A DNA stretch of 64,000 bases. It comes from Hephaestia caeni. Its GTDB lineage: Bacteria; Pseudomonadota; Alphaproteobacteria; Sphingomonadales; Sphingomonadaceae. Position numbers and translations under genes: made by a program. The notes beneath the pieces are model-generated. The model was given only the letters and a program-made list of their open reading frames with translations, did no database searches and had not been told where the DNA came from. Location: the NCBI RefSeq assembly GCF_003550065.1, contig NZ_QXDC01000006.1, positions 1 through 64,000 of the forward strand. The letters are read 5' to 3'. Shown in pieces: positions 25,723-36,043 of this stretch; within the stretch, counting starts at the first letter, position 1; each line of letters opens with the position of its first letter.

Positions 25723-26670
25723 TCAGGCGCCCGCCGCGGTGAGGCGCGCAAGCTGATCATCGGTGAGCGTGAGATCGATCGACCCCATCAACTCGTCGAG
25801 CTGCGCGACGCTGGTCGCACTCGCGATCGGTGCGGTGACGCCGGGCTGCGCGGCCAGCCACGCAAGCGCGATCTGCGCCAGTGTCGCGCCGGTCTCTCCG
25901 GCGACGGCATCCATCGCGTCGAGCACGTCTTTACTGTTCTCCAGCAGGTCGCCCAGGCGGTTGCCGCGCACCGATTTATCGAGATCGTCCCTGGTGCGAT
26001 ACTTGCCGGTCAGAAAGCCCGAGGCGAGGCCGTAATAGGGGGTGACTGCGATATTGCGCTCGACGCACAGATCCTGAAGCTCGCCTTCGAATTTCGTGCG
26101 CGAAACCAGATTATATTCGGGCTGGAGCACATGATAATGCGGCAGCCCCGTGTCGCGAGCGAGATCGAGCGCCGATTTGAGCCGTATCGCGTTGAAATTG
26201 GACGCGCCGATGACGCGGACCTTGCCCGCGGTGACGAGCTTGTCGAACGCCTCGAGCACGGCCTCCTGCGGCACATCCTCATCGTCCTGATGCGCGAAAT
26301 AGACGTCGATGCGATCGGTATCGAGCCGCATCAGCGAGGCTTCGCAGGCGATCGCGATGCGCATCGGTGCCAGTTTGTCGCCGCCTTCGCCGGGCAGCAT
26401 CCCAACCTTGGTAGCGATCAGCACCTCGTCGCGTTTGCCCGAGCGCCGGAGCCATTCGCCGATCACGCGTTCGGATTCGCCGCCGGTATGGCCGTCGACC
26501 CAGGCCGAATAGACGTCGGCGGTGTCGATCATGCGCCCACCCCGATCGACGAAGCGATCGAGGATCGCGAAGCTCGTCTGCTTGTCAGCGGTCCAGCCGA
26601 ACACGTTGCCGCCGAGCATCAGCGGCGGGGTTTCGAGATCGGTGGCGCCAAGGCGACGGAGCGTGGTCAT
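25723..26670 (-). CDS. Aldo/keto reductase
   Basis: A 315-residue NADPH-dependent TIM-barrel oxidoreductase. It shows DTADVYSAW (catalytic tyrosine and nearby aspartate), VLIATKVG (active-site lysine), FAHQDDEDVPQEAV (histidine) and SNFNAIRLKSALDLAR. Its start overlaps the stop of the small lipoprotein gene upstream by four bases (ATGA), so the two are co-transcribed. It is close to the YghZ/Tas-like group acting on small aldehydes or sugars; substrate not determinable. Confidence 0.9.
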   Translation of the reverse strand: MTTLRRLGATDLETPPLMLGGNVFGWTADKQTSFAILDRFVDRGGRMIDTADVYSAWVDGHTGGESERVIGEWLRRSGKRDEVLIATKVGMLPGEGGDKLAPMRIAIACEASLMRLDTDRIDVYFAHQDDEDVPQEAVLEAFDKLVTAGKVRVIGASNFNAIRLKSALDLARDTGLPHYHVLQPEYNLVSRTKFEGELQDLCVERNIAVTPYYGLASGFLTGKYRTRDDLDKSVRGNRLGDLLENSKDVLDAMDAVAGETGATLAQIALAWLAAQPGVTAPIASATSVAQLDELMGSIDLTLTDDQLARLTAAGA

Positions 26671-26858
26671 CGAGCGGTGTCCTGGTTGGCGACGGCATTG
26701 ATCGAGACGCTGTTGGCATCGAGCATCGCGGCGGCTTCGTTCAATTCCTGCGCCTGATCGGGGGTGACGCCGCCGAGTCCCGGATCATCGGGCGCGGAGC
26801 CGCACGCGGCGAGGCACATCGGCAAGATCATGGGCGGTAGGATCATGAGGACGCGCAT
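26667..26858 (-). CDS. Small lipoprotein of unknown function
   Basis: A 63-residue predicted lipoprotein: signal MRVLMILPPMILPMCLAAC with lipobox LAAC, then a short acidic alanine-rich tail. GGGGGGA lies seven bases before ATG 26858. It overlaps the aldo/keto reductase start by four bases. I do not recognise the mature part. Confidence 0.62.
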   Translation of the reverse strand: MRVLMILPPMILPMCLAACGSAPDDPGLGGVTPDQAQELNEAAAMLDANSVSINAVANQDTAR

Positions 26859-26880
26859 TCCATTCCCCCCTAAAATGCGA

Positions 26881-26913
26881 AAGGGCCGCATTCCGAAGTG
26901 GAACGCGGCCCTT
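26881..26913 (-). terminator. Rho-independent-type hairpin after the alanine-rich lipoprotein gene
   Basis: AAGGGCCGC-A-TTCC pairs with GGAA-C-GCGGCCCTT around a five-base loop. On the minus strand the hairpin is followed by TCGCATTTT, a weak T-tract. It lies 24 bp after the stop at 26937 and ahead of the next minus-strand gene. Confidence 0.7.
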
Positions 26914-26936
26914 CCTGAAACGATCCGTAGCGCGGC

Positions 26937-27227
26937 TCAGTCGGCGATCGCGTTGCCGGCATCCTTCAGCGCGGCGCCGGTCGCATCGGCAGCGGCATCG
27001 GCACCGTTCGAGACGGCGCTGCCCGCGTTGTCGATCGCGGTTTCGGCGGCGCCGAGCGCGTTGTCGGTCGCGGCGTCGACGTCGCTGATGCCCGCGTTGG
27101 CGGTCGCTTCGGTGTCGGCGGCGATGGCGTTGGCGGCCTCGGCGGACTCGTTCTGCGCGTTCTGGCTGCACGCGGCCAGACCGGCGGCGGCGAACACGGC
27201 GACGGCCGCGATGATCGATTTCTTCAT
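26937..27227 (-). CDS. Small alanine-rich lipoprotein
   Basis: A 96-residue protein with a clear lipoprotein signal (MKKSIIAAVAVFAAAGLAAC, lipobox LAAC). The mature part is almost entirely Ala, Asp, Asn, Glu, Thr and Gly in a loose heptad-like pattern (AATDNALGAAETAIDNAGSA), suggesting a helical, possibly coiled rod in the periplasm, somewhat like Lpp or entericidin-type proteins. AGAGG precedes the ATG. It is divergent from the methionine operon regulator and ends in its own terminator. Function unknown. Confidence 0.78.
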   Translation of the reverse strand: MKKSIIAAVAVFAAAGLAACSQNAQNESAEAANAIAADTEATANAGISDVDAATDNALGAAETAIDNAGSAVSNGADAAADATGAALKDAGNAIAD

Positions 27228-27339
27228 GCGAAAACCTCTTTTGCTGAATTGACCCCGAACGCCGTCGTCAACCGGCGGCAGCGCGGGAAAGTACCGATGC
27301 GTAACGATCCGCGCAACGGGAGTTTGCGATAGCCCCTCG

Positions 27340-27368
27340 TTGACCTGATATAAAGATATCTTTATATG
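27340..27368 (+). promoter_or_regulatory. Promoter with a perfect 20-bp palindromic operator (methionine operon)
   Basis: A -35 box TTGACC (27340-27345) and a -10 box TATATG (27363-27368) are spaced by 17 bases. Between and over them lies a perfect 20-bp palindrome (ATATAAAGATATCTTTATAT, 27348-27367). The arrangement is that of a repressor site blocking RNA polymerase, and the first gene is an ArsR-type regulator at 27379, so autoregulation is likely. The implied transcript start is only a few bases before the ATG, so the mRNA is nearly leaderless. Confidence 0.75.
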
Positions 27369-27378
27369 TATATTCGAA

Positions 27379-28338
27379 ATGACGATCGCCCTCGACATCT
27401 TCCGCGCCCTTGCCGACTCGACGCGGCTGCGAATCCTCGCGCTGCTGCGCTCGATGGAGCTGTCGGTGGGCGAGCTTGCGCAGGTGCTGGGGCAGAGCCA
27501 GCCGCGTGTGAGCCGGCATGTGAAGATCCTGTGCGACGCCGGGCTCGCCGAGCGGCGCAAGGAAGGAAGCTGGGTGTTCGTGGCGCCGGGCAGGGCCGAA
27601 CTGGTCGAGCCGATCGCTGCCGCGCTGGCGGCGTGGGACGCAATCGAACCCGATCATTGGGTGGTGGCGGATGCCGCGCGGCTCGCGGCGGTGCGCGCCG
27701 ATCGGGCGGCGGCGGCGCAGACATGGTTCGCGGCGCACGCGGGCGAGTGGGACGCGATCCGATCGCTCCACGTCGCCGAAAGCCAGGTCGAGGAAGCGAT
27801 GGCGGCGGTGCTCGGCGACGCCGGGATCGCGCAACTGATCGATATCGGCACCGGCACGGGCCGCATGCTCGAATTGTTCGCCGGGCAGGCCGAGCAGGCG
27901 CTGGGGATTGACCGCAGTTCCGAAATGCTGCGGCTCGCGCGCGTCAAGCTCGCCGAGCGTGGGCTGGATCATGCCGAATTGCGCCAGGCCGATCTGTACG
28001 CGCTGCCGCTGGGCGACGGCGCGGCCGATGCGGCGATCCTGCACCACGTGCTCCATTTCGCGCAGCAGCCGGGGGCGGCGATCCGCGAGGCGGCGCGCGT
28101 GCTGATGCCGGGCGGGCGCTTGCTGATCGCCGATTTCGCGCCGCACGACGTTGAGGAATTGCGTACGCGTGATGCGCACGCGCGGCTCGGCTTTTCGGAC
28201 GAACAGATGCTCGGCTGGTTCGAGGCGGCGGGCTTGCTGCCCGCGCGGACCGAGACATTGGAAGGCGGCGAACTGACCGTGAAATTGTGGCTCGCGCGCA
28301 AGGCCGGGGCCGGACTCAAGGAGGCGAAGGCGGCATGA
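27379..28338 (+). CDS. ArsR-family regulator fused to a SAM-dependent methyltransferase domain
   Basis: A 319-residue two-domain protein. Residues 1-90 are an ArsR-type winged helix (DIFRALADSTRLRILALLR, then SQPRVSRHVKILCDAGLAER). Residues about 140-300 are a class I methyltransferase fold with the SAM loop LIDIGTGTGRMLELF and AILHHVLHFAQQPG. No cysteine metal site of classical ArsR is present. Similar regulators sit with methionine-cycle genes in other alphaproteobacteria, where related ArsR proteins respond to S-adenosylhomocysteine; sensing of SAM or SAH through the second domain is a reasonable inference. It overlaps metF by four bases. Confidence 0.9.
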   Translation: MTIALDIFRALADSTRLRILALLRSMELSVGELAQVLGQSQPRVSRHVKILCDAGLAERRKEGSWVFVAPGRAELVEPIAAALAAWDAIEPDHWVVADAARLAAVRADRAAAAQTWFAAHAGEWDAIRSLHVAESQVEEAMAAVLGDAGIAQLIDIGTGTGRMLELFAGQAEQALGIDRSSEMLRLARVKLAERGLDHAELRQADLYALPLGDGAADAAILHHVLHFAQQPGAAIREAARVLMPGGRLLIADFAPHDVEELRTRDAHARLGFSDEQMLGWFEAAGLLPARTETLEGGELTVKLWLARKAGAGLKEAKAA

Positions 28339-29276
28339 GCCTGACTCTATCCGAACTCGAAGAAGCGCGTCGCGCGCTCGACGCACCGCTCTATGCGGAC
28401 CTCGCCGGTGACGCCGAGGTATCGTTCGAATTCTTCCCGCCCAAGAGCGAGAAGATGGAGGCGACCTTGTGGGAGTCGATCCAGACGCTGGCGCCGCTTG
28501 GCCCCAGGTTCGTGTCGGTGACGTACGGCGCGGGCGGCTCGACCCGCGAGCGCACGCACGCCACGGTTGCGCGCATCCAGCGCGAGACGCCGCTTGCCGC
28601 CGCCGCGCATTTGACTTGTGTCGAGGCGACCAAGGCCGAGATCGACGCGGTCGCCGAGCAATATTGGGCATCGGGGGTGCGCCATATCGTCGCGCTGCGC
28701 GGTGATCCGCCGCGCGAAGGCGCGCGCTTCGAGCCGCATCCGGGCGGCTATGAGAATGCCGCCGCGCTCGTCGAAGGGTTGAAGAAGCGGCATCCGTTCG
28801 AGGTTTCGGTCGCGGCCTATCCCGAATGTCATCCCGATTCGCTGAGCGATCAGGCCGATATCGACAACCTCAAGGCCAAGATCGATGCGGGGGCGACCCG
28901 CGCGATCACGCAATTCTTTTTCGCGCCCGAAGCCTTTTTCCGCTTCCGCGATCGCGCCGCGGCGGCGGGGATCGCCGCCGAACTGGTGCCCGGTATCCTG
29001 CCGGTGTCGAACGTCGCGCAGACACGCAAGTTCGCCGGCATGTGCGGTGCGGCGATCCCGCCGTGGATGGACCGGCTGTTCGAAGGGCTCGACGATCATC
29101 CGGCGGCGCGCCAACTCGTCGCCGCGACGGTGGCCGCGGAGATGTGCCGCAAGCTTTATGCCGGCGGCGTGCGCAGCTTCCATTTCTACACGCTCAACCG
29201 TGCCGAACTGAGCTTCGCGATCTGTCACCTGTTGGGGCTGCGCGCCAACGCCGGGGTGAGCGTAGCGGCGGCGTAA
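28335..29276 (+). CDS. metF: 5,10-methylenetetrahydrofolate reductase
   Basis: A 313-residue FAD-dependent TIM-barrel enzyme that makes 5-methyltetrahydrofolate for methionine synthesis. Typical segments are VSFEFFPPKSEKME (active-site glutamate in EFFPPK), VSVTYGAGGSTRERT, HLTCVEATKAEID, ALRGDPP and TRAITQFFFAPEAFFRF. It starts in an ATGA overlap with the regulator gene and is followed by metH, so the three steps of the methyl branch are under one promoter. Length is normal. Confidence 0.95.
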   Translation: MSLTLSELEEARRALDAPLYADLAGDAEVSFEFFPPKSEKMEATLWESIQTLAPLGPRFVSVTYGAGGSTRERTHATVARIQRETPLAAAAHLTCVEATKAEIDAVAEQYWASGVRHIVALRGDPPREGARFEPHPGGYENAAALVEGLKKRHPFEVSVAAYPECHPDSLSDQADIDNLKAKIDAGATRAITQFFFAPEAFFRFRDRAAAAGIAAELVPGILPVSNVAQTRKFAGMCGAAIPPWMDRLFEGLDDHPAARQLVAATVAAEMCRKLYAGGVRSFHFYTLNRAELSFAICHLLGLRANAGVSVAAA

Positions 29277-29283
29277 ACGCATA

Positions 29284-29374
29284 CCGTCATCCCCGCGAAA
29301 GCGGAGACCCAGCTCCTTCGCGAGCCTCTTGGGATGACGGTTGGAAGATGGGTTCCCGCTTTCGCGGGAATGAC
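29284..29374. repeat. Palindromic REP-like repeat between metF and metH1 (family C)
   Basis: Begins CCGTCATCCCCGCGAAAGCGG and ends with the inverted CCCGCTTTCGCGGGAATGACG. The last bases run into the GAGGA used as ribosome-binding site for metH1. The same family is found in frame inside bkdB. Confidence 0.8.
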
Positions 29375-29385
29375 GAGGATTTGTG

Positions 29386-30432
29386 ATGACTGCACGTGAT
29401 CGACTCAATGCCGAAGCCGCCAAGCGCATCCTGATCACCGATGGCGCGTTCGGCACCGAGATCCAGGGTTGGAAGCTTTCGGAGGCCGATTATGCCGGCG
29501 ATCTGGGGCTCGCCAAGGATCAGAAAGGCAATAACGACATCCTCGCGCTGACCAAGCCGGAGGTGCCCGAGGCGATCACGCGCGCCTATCTGGAGGCAGG
29601 ATCGGACATCGTGTCGACCAACACGTTTTCGGCCAACCGGATCAGCCAGGCCGATTACGCCGCCGAGGCACTGGTCGGCGACATCAACCGCGCGTCGGCG
29701 CGAATCGCGCGGCGGCTGGCTGACGAGTTCGCCGCGAAGGATGGCCGCCCGCGCTTCGTCGCCGGCGCGATCGGGCCGACCAACAAGACGCTGTCGCTCT
29801 CACCCGATGTTGAAGATCCCGGTTATCGCGAGATCGATTTCGACTATCTGAAGGGCGTTTATCGCGAACAGATCGACGCGCTGATCGAAGGCGGGGTGGA
29901 TTTCATCCTGATCGAGACGGTGTTCGATACGCTCAACGCCAAGGCGGGGATCATGGCCGCGATCGAGGCGGGGCTCGCGCTTGGCCGCGATGTGCCGGTG
30001 ATGTTGTCGATGACGCTTACCGATCTGTCGGGGCGCAATCTTTCGGGGCACACGGTCGAGGCGTTCTGGCACGCGGTGCGGCACGCGCGGCCGGTGACGA
30101 TCGGGCTCAACTGCTCGTTCGGCGCCGAGCAGCTTCGGCCGCATGTCGGCGCGCTCGCCAAGATCGCGGACACGCTGATCATGGTCTATCCCAATGCCGG
30201 GCTGCCCAACGAACTGGGCGAATATGACGAGGCGCCCGATCAGACCGCGGCGCTGGTCAAGGACTGGGCCGATGCGGGGCAGGTCAACATCCTCGGCGGC
30301 TGCTGTGGTTCGACGCCTGCACACATCGCCGCGATCGCTGCGGCGGTGAAGGCTTTGCCGCCGCGCGTGCTCGCCAAGCCGGAGGTGCGCACCCGGTTGG
30401 CGGGGCTGGAGCCGATGATCATGGCTGCCTGA
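29386..30432 (+). CDS. metH: Methionine synthase, homocysteine-binding subunit (first part of split MetH)
   Basis: A 348-residue homocysteine S-methyltransferase domain. It has ILITDGAFGTEIQGWKLSE at the N-terminus and the zinc ligands in GLNCSFGAEQLRPH and GGCCGSTPAHIAAIA. In one-piece MetH this is followed directly by the folate domain; here it stops and the rest is a separate gene 68 bp downstream. ATG 29386 is preceded by GAGGA at 6 bases. The break is at the natural domain boundary with its own stop, so it is a genuine split gene rather than a frameshift. Confidence 0.93.
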   Translation: MTARDRLNAEAAKRILITDGAFGTEIQGWKLSEADYAGDLGLAKDQKGNNDILALTKPEVPEAITRAYLEAGSDIVSTNTFSANRISQADYAAEALVGDINRASARIARRLADEFAAKDGRPRFVAGAIGPTNKTLSLSPDVEDPGYREIDFDYLKGVYREQIDALIEGGVDFILIETVFDTLNAKAGIMAAIEAGLALGRDVPVMLSMTLTDLSGRNLSGHTVEAFWHAVRHARPVTIGLNCSFGAEQLRPHVGALAKIADTLIMVYPNAGLPNELGEYDEAPDQTAALVKDWADAGQVNILGGCCGSTPAHIAAIAAAVKALPPRVLAKPEVRTRLAGLEPMIMAA

Positions 30433-30465
30433 ACCGCCGCCCCGTCCCGACATTCCCTCCCTCGA

Positions 30466-30487
30466 CCCCTCCCGCCCTTGGGAGGGG
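30466..30487. repeat. GC-rich hairpin in front of metH2
   Basis: CCCCTCCC pairs with GGGAGGGG around a six-base loop. The right arm overlaps the GGGGGGAAG that precedes ATG 30501, so a folded hairpin would cover the probable ribosome-binding site. A near-identical hairpin lies at 45816-45838. Confidence 0.7.
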
Positions 30488-30500
30488 GGAAGAAGAACAA

Positions 30501-33119
<2,619 letters not shown>

Positions 33120-33250
33120 CCGAGGGTTCCAATCCGGGACAGGACCGGCGGCGATCAACATTCTCGCCGGGCCTTCACGGAGATTAACCTTCAATCGGTC
33201 TTTCGCGCACGCGGTTCGACGCGCAGCGTGCGCACGAAAGGATTCCCCTC

Positions 33251-34177
33251 ATGCGCTTCGCCGCCCTCGCCCTGCTGCTGCTTGCCGCCCCCGCCGCCGC
33301 CCAGAACGGCGCGCCGTTCACGATCGCCGAAACGGGCCAGACTTTCCACGATATCGACGACGCGGTGCAATCGGTGCGGATGGGGACCGCGACGATCCTG
33401 ATCGCGCCGGGCGTCTACCACCAATGCACCGTCCAGGCGGGCGGGCGGATCACCTTCAAGGCGGTCCAGCCCGGCACGGCGATCTTCGACGGCACGACCT
33501 GCGAGGGCAAGGCCGCGTTCGTGCTGCGCGGGCAGAGCGCGACCGTCGACGGGCTCGTGTTTCGCAACATGGCGGTGGACGACGGCAATGGGGCGGGCAT
33601 CCGTACCGAGATGGGCGACCTCACCGTGCGCAATGCGATGTTCGTCGATAGCCAGGAAGGCATCCTCGGCGGCGAGCCGACCGGGCAGCGGATCGTGATC
33701 GACCGATCGACCTTTTCGGGGCTGGGCACGTGCGACGCGGCGACCGATTGCGCGCATTCGATCTATCTCGCCAACCGCGGCTCGGTGACGATCACCAATT
33801 CGCGTTTCGAGCGTGGGCAGGGCGGGCATTACGTCAAGCTCCGCAGCCCCAACGTCTCGATCACGGATAATAGTTTCGACGACAGCCGCGGCCACAAGAC
33901 CAATTACATGATCGACCTGCCCAATGGCGCGAGCGGGCTGATCGCCAACAACACCTTCGTCCAGGGCAAGGACAAGGAGAATTGGTCGGGCTTCATCGTC
34001 GTCGCGGCCGAAGCGCACGATTTCTCCGCCGACGGGCTGGTGGTGCGCGATAATGACGCGCGGCTGGCACCCGGGGTCGAACGCAGCCCCGCCTTCGTCG
34101 CCGATTTGAGCGGCGACCGGATCACCGTCGCCGACAACCGGCTGGGGCAAGGCGTGCGGCGGTTCGAGCGGCGGTAA
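33251..34177 (+). CDS. Exported right-handed beta-helix (PbH1-repeat) protein
   Basis: A 308-residue protein with a signal peptide (MRFAALALLLLAAPAAAQ) and parallel beta-helix coils visible as repeated short strands with conserved Asn/Gly turns (DGLVFRNMAVDDGNGAGIRT, TITNSRFERGQGGHYVKLRS, VSITDNSFDDSRG, GLIANNTFVQG). Such proteins often bind or cleave polysaccharides such as pectin, but no lyase active site can be pointed to here. AAAGGA precedes the ATG. It stands alone after metH and is followed by a REP-like repeat. Confidence 0.8.
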   Translation: MRFAALALLLLAAPAAAQNGAPFTIAETGQTFHDIDDAVQSVRMGTATILIAPGVYHQCTVQAGGRITFKAVQPGTAIFDGTTCEGKAAFVLRGQSATVDGLVFRNMAVDDGNGAGIRTEMGDLTVRNAMFVDSQEGILGGEPTGQRIVIDRSTFSGLGTCDAATDCAHSIYLANRGSVTITNSRFERGQGGHYVKLRSPNVSITDNSFDDSRGHKTNYMIDLPNGASGLIANNTFVQGKDKENWSGFIVVAAEAHDFSADGLVVRDNDARLAPGVERSPAFVADLSGDRITVADNRLGQGVRRFERR

Positions 34178-34199
34178 ACGGCACGCTTTTCCGGCATTC

Positions 34200-34303
34200 T
34201 TCCCCGGCGAAGGCCGGGGTCCAGTTGGGAAACATCCGGAGGCAGGCGCGGCGCATCATTACTGCCGTCACCGATACTGGGCCCCGGCCTTCGCCGGGGA
34301 AGA
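34200..34303. repeat. Palindromic REP-like repeat pair (family D)
   Basis: TTCCCCGGCGAAGGCCGGGG at the left and its inverted copy CCCCGGCCTTCGCCGGGGAA at the right flank about 60 bases. It sits between convergent genes. A half copy lies at 50432-50460. Confidence 0.85.
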
Positions 34304-34315
34304 TTTAGGGATGCC

Positions 34316-35974
34316 TTAGCGGCACGTGCTCCCCGGCCCCGCATCGAGATCGAGGCAGCGGCCGTCCATCTTCGGCGCGCCCGTCGCCACATGCGCGAGC
34401 GCCGCGAGCGTCGGGGCGATGTCCACGGTTTCGATCGCGTGCGGTTGTTCGAAGCCCGTCATGCCCTTGCGCCAGAACAGGATCGGCACGCGGCGGTCGT
34501 AATCCCAGAAGCTGCCGTGGGTGGCGACCGAACCGCGCGTCGGATCGGAAATCGGGGTTACCAGCGGCTTCAAAGCGACCACCAGATCACCCGAGCGGCC
34601 GGGGTAATAAGACGCCTTGGCGCGCATGATCAGCGGCCATGTATCGGCCGGCCCGGCCGGATCGGGTGAGGCGGCGATCTCGGCGCCGGTGAAGACCGCG
34701 GCGACCTGCGGCTGCGCGAGCAGCACCTTCTTCGTCTCGGCGATCACCGCCTGCTTCTTTGCGGCGGGCACATCGGGGGTCACGTAGAAATTGCCGCTCG
34801 AATAAGCGAGCAGCTTGCCCGACAGGCCCAGCGTCGCGCCCACGGCCTTGCCGATCGTGTCGGGGTTGAAGCTCTTCGCCAGCCGCTCGGCCATCGGCAT
34901 CGCCTGCTCGCGCTGGCGCTCGGGAAGGTCGTTGCCGCCGTGATCGGCGGTCAGCGCGACGGCATAATCGATCCCCATCGCGTCGAGCTGCGCGAAGAAA
35001 TCGCCCAGATCGCGATCGAGCGAGGCGAGCTGGAGGCACATCTCGGTGCCTTCGGTGCCGTATTTGTGGCCGACATGATCGGTCGCCGAGGCGCCGATAT
35101 CGATGATGTCGGTCTGCGGCCCTTGCCCAAGCTTCATCGCCTGGATCAGCCCGGCCGCGAGCGCGAGCGTCGCGCCGTCCTTGGCGGGGGAATTGCCGAA
35201 GCCGCTGACGTCGCCCGCAGCGCGCGCGAAGCGGCCGGTGCCCACCGTCTTGCCCTCGCCCAGGGGGATCGCGCGATCCTTGGCGCGGCAGAAATCGGGA
35301 AGTTCCAGCGGCGGTTGTGGCCGCGCGATCTCGGCCGCCACCGCCTTGTTGGCGCGCGCGACCACCGGCGGGGTCGCGCGACCGGCATAGGTGACGAAGC
35401 TGTCGCGATCCCACCACCACATCTCGTCGACCTTGTGGCCGCCCATCAGCACCGCCGAGCGATCCTTGCCCGCGACCGAGACGACGCGCGTCGCCGGATC
35501 GGCCGCCTTCATCCGCTCGCCGAGCGTCGGCACCATCAGATGATCGGGGCTGACGGTATATTTGTCGTTCGTGCTGCCGGGGACGCTTTCGTCCTCGACG
35601 CAGTAGATCTCCTTGTCGTCGAGCGGCGAGGAGAAATCGATCCAGTCGTTGGCGATGATGCCGGTGTGCATCGGCCGCATGCCGGTGAGGATGGTGGAAT
35701 GGCCAGTGCAGGTGACGGTCGAGGCATGGCTCTGATAACCCGAGGGAAAGACCGCACCGTCGAGCAGGCGCGCGAAGCCGCCGGTGAAGTGGTTCCGATA
35801 TTCGGCGAACAGATCGGCCGAGAATTGATCGACCGAGATGACCACGAGCAATTTGGGCGCGGTGGCCATCGCCGGGGCGGGGGCGGTTGTTGCGGGCGGG
35901 CTGTCCTGCGCGATGCCGGGCGCCGCGGCGGCGCCAAGCGCGAGCGCGACCATCGAGACGAGCGATTTCTTCAT
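34316..35974 (-). CDS. PhoK/PafA-like alkaline phosphatase
   Basis: A 552-residue exported phosphatase of the alkaline-phosphatase superfamily, very close in layout to the Sphingomonas PhoK enzyme. It has a signal peptide, the first zinc aspartate Asp49 (VVISVDQFSAD), a threonine nucleophile near residue 90 in TVTCTGHSTILTG, later metal ligands in DIGASATDHVGHKYG and ALTADHGGN, and a final histidine in SVATHGSFWDYDRR. It would release phosphate from organic esters in the periplasm. Only about 70 bp separate it from the divergent DsbD-like gene and I see no Pho box there. Confidence 0.88.
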   Translation of the reverse strand: MKKSLVSMVALALGAAAAPGIAQDSPPATTAPAPAMATAPKLLVVISVDQFSADLFAEYRNHFTGGFARLLDGAVFPSGYQSHASTVTCTGHSTILTGMRPMHTGIIANDWIDFSSPLDDKEIYCVEDESVPGSTNDKYTVSPDHLMVPTLGERMKAADPATRVVSVAGKDRSAVLMGGHKVDEMWWWDRDSFVTYAGRATPPVVARANKAVAAEIARPQPPLELPDFCRAKDRAIPLGEGKTVGTGRFARAAGDVSGFGNSPAKDGATLALAAGLIQAMKLGQGPQTDIIDIGASATDHVGHKYGTEGTEMCLQLASLDRDLGDFFAQLDAMGIDYAVALTADHGGNDLPERQREQAMPMAERLAKSFNPDTIGKAVGATLGLSGKLLAYSSGNFYVTPDVPAAKKQAVIAETKKVLLAQPQVAAVFTGAEIAASPDPAGPADTWPLIMRAKASYYPGRSGDLVVALKPLVTPISDPTRGSVATHGSFWDYDRRVPILFWRKGMTGFEQPHAIETVDIAPTLAALAHVATGAPKMDGRCLDLDAGPGSTCR

Positions 35975-36043
35975 GGGGCTCCCCTATGGATCAGGCTAAG
36001 ACCCCGCTATTGAGCAGCAGGGCGATCGAGGCAAGGAAGTCCA

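Noticed and set aside
29277..30500. Possible frameshift breaking metH into two pieces.
   Set aside because: The break falls at a domain boundary, each part has its own ribosome-binding site, and both parts are complete domains, so a genuine split gene is the better explanation.
35975..36043. Pho box between the PhoK-like phosphatase and the DsbD-like gene.
   Set aside because: The 69-bp gap contains no tandem CTGTCAT-type repeats.
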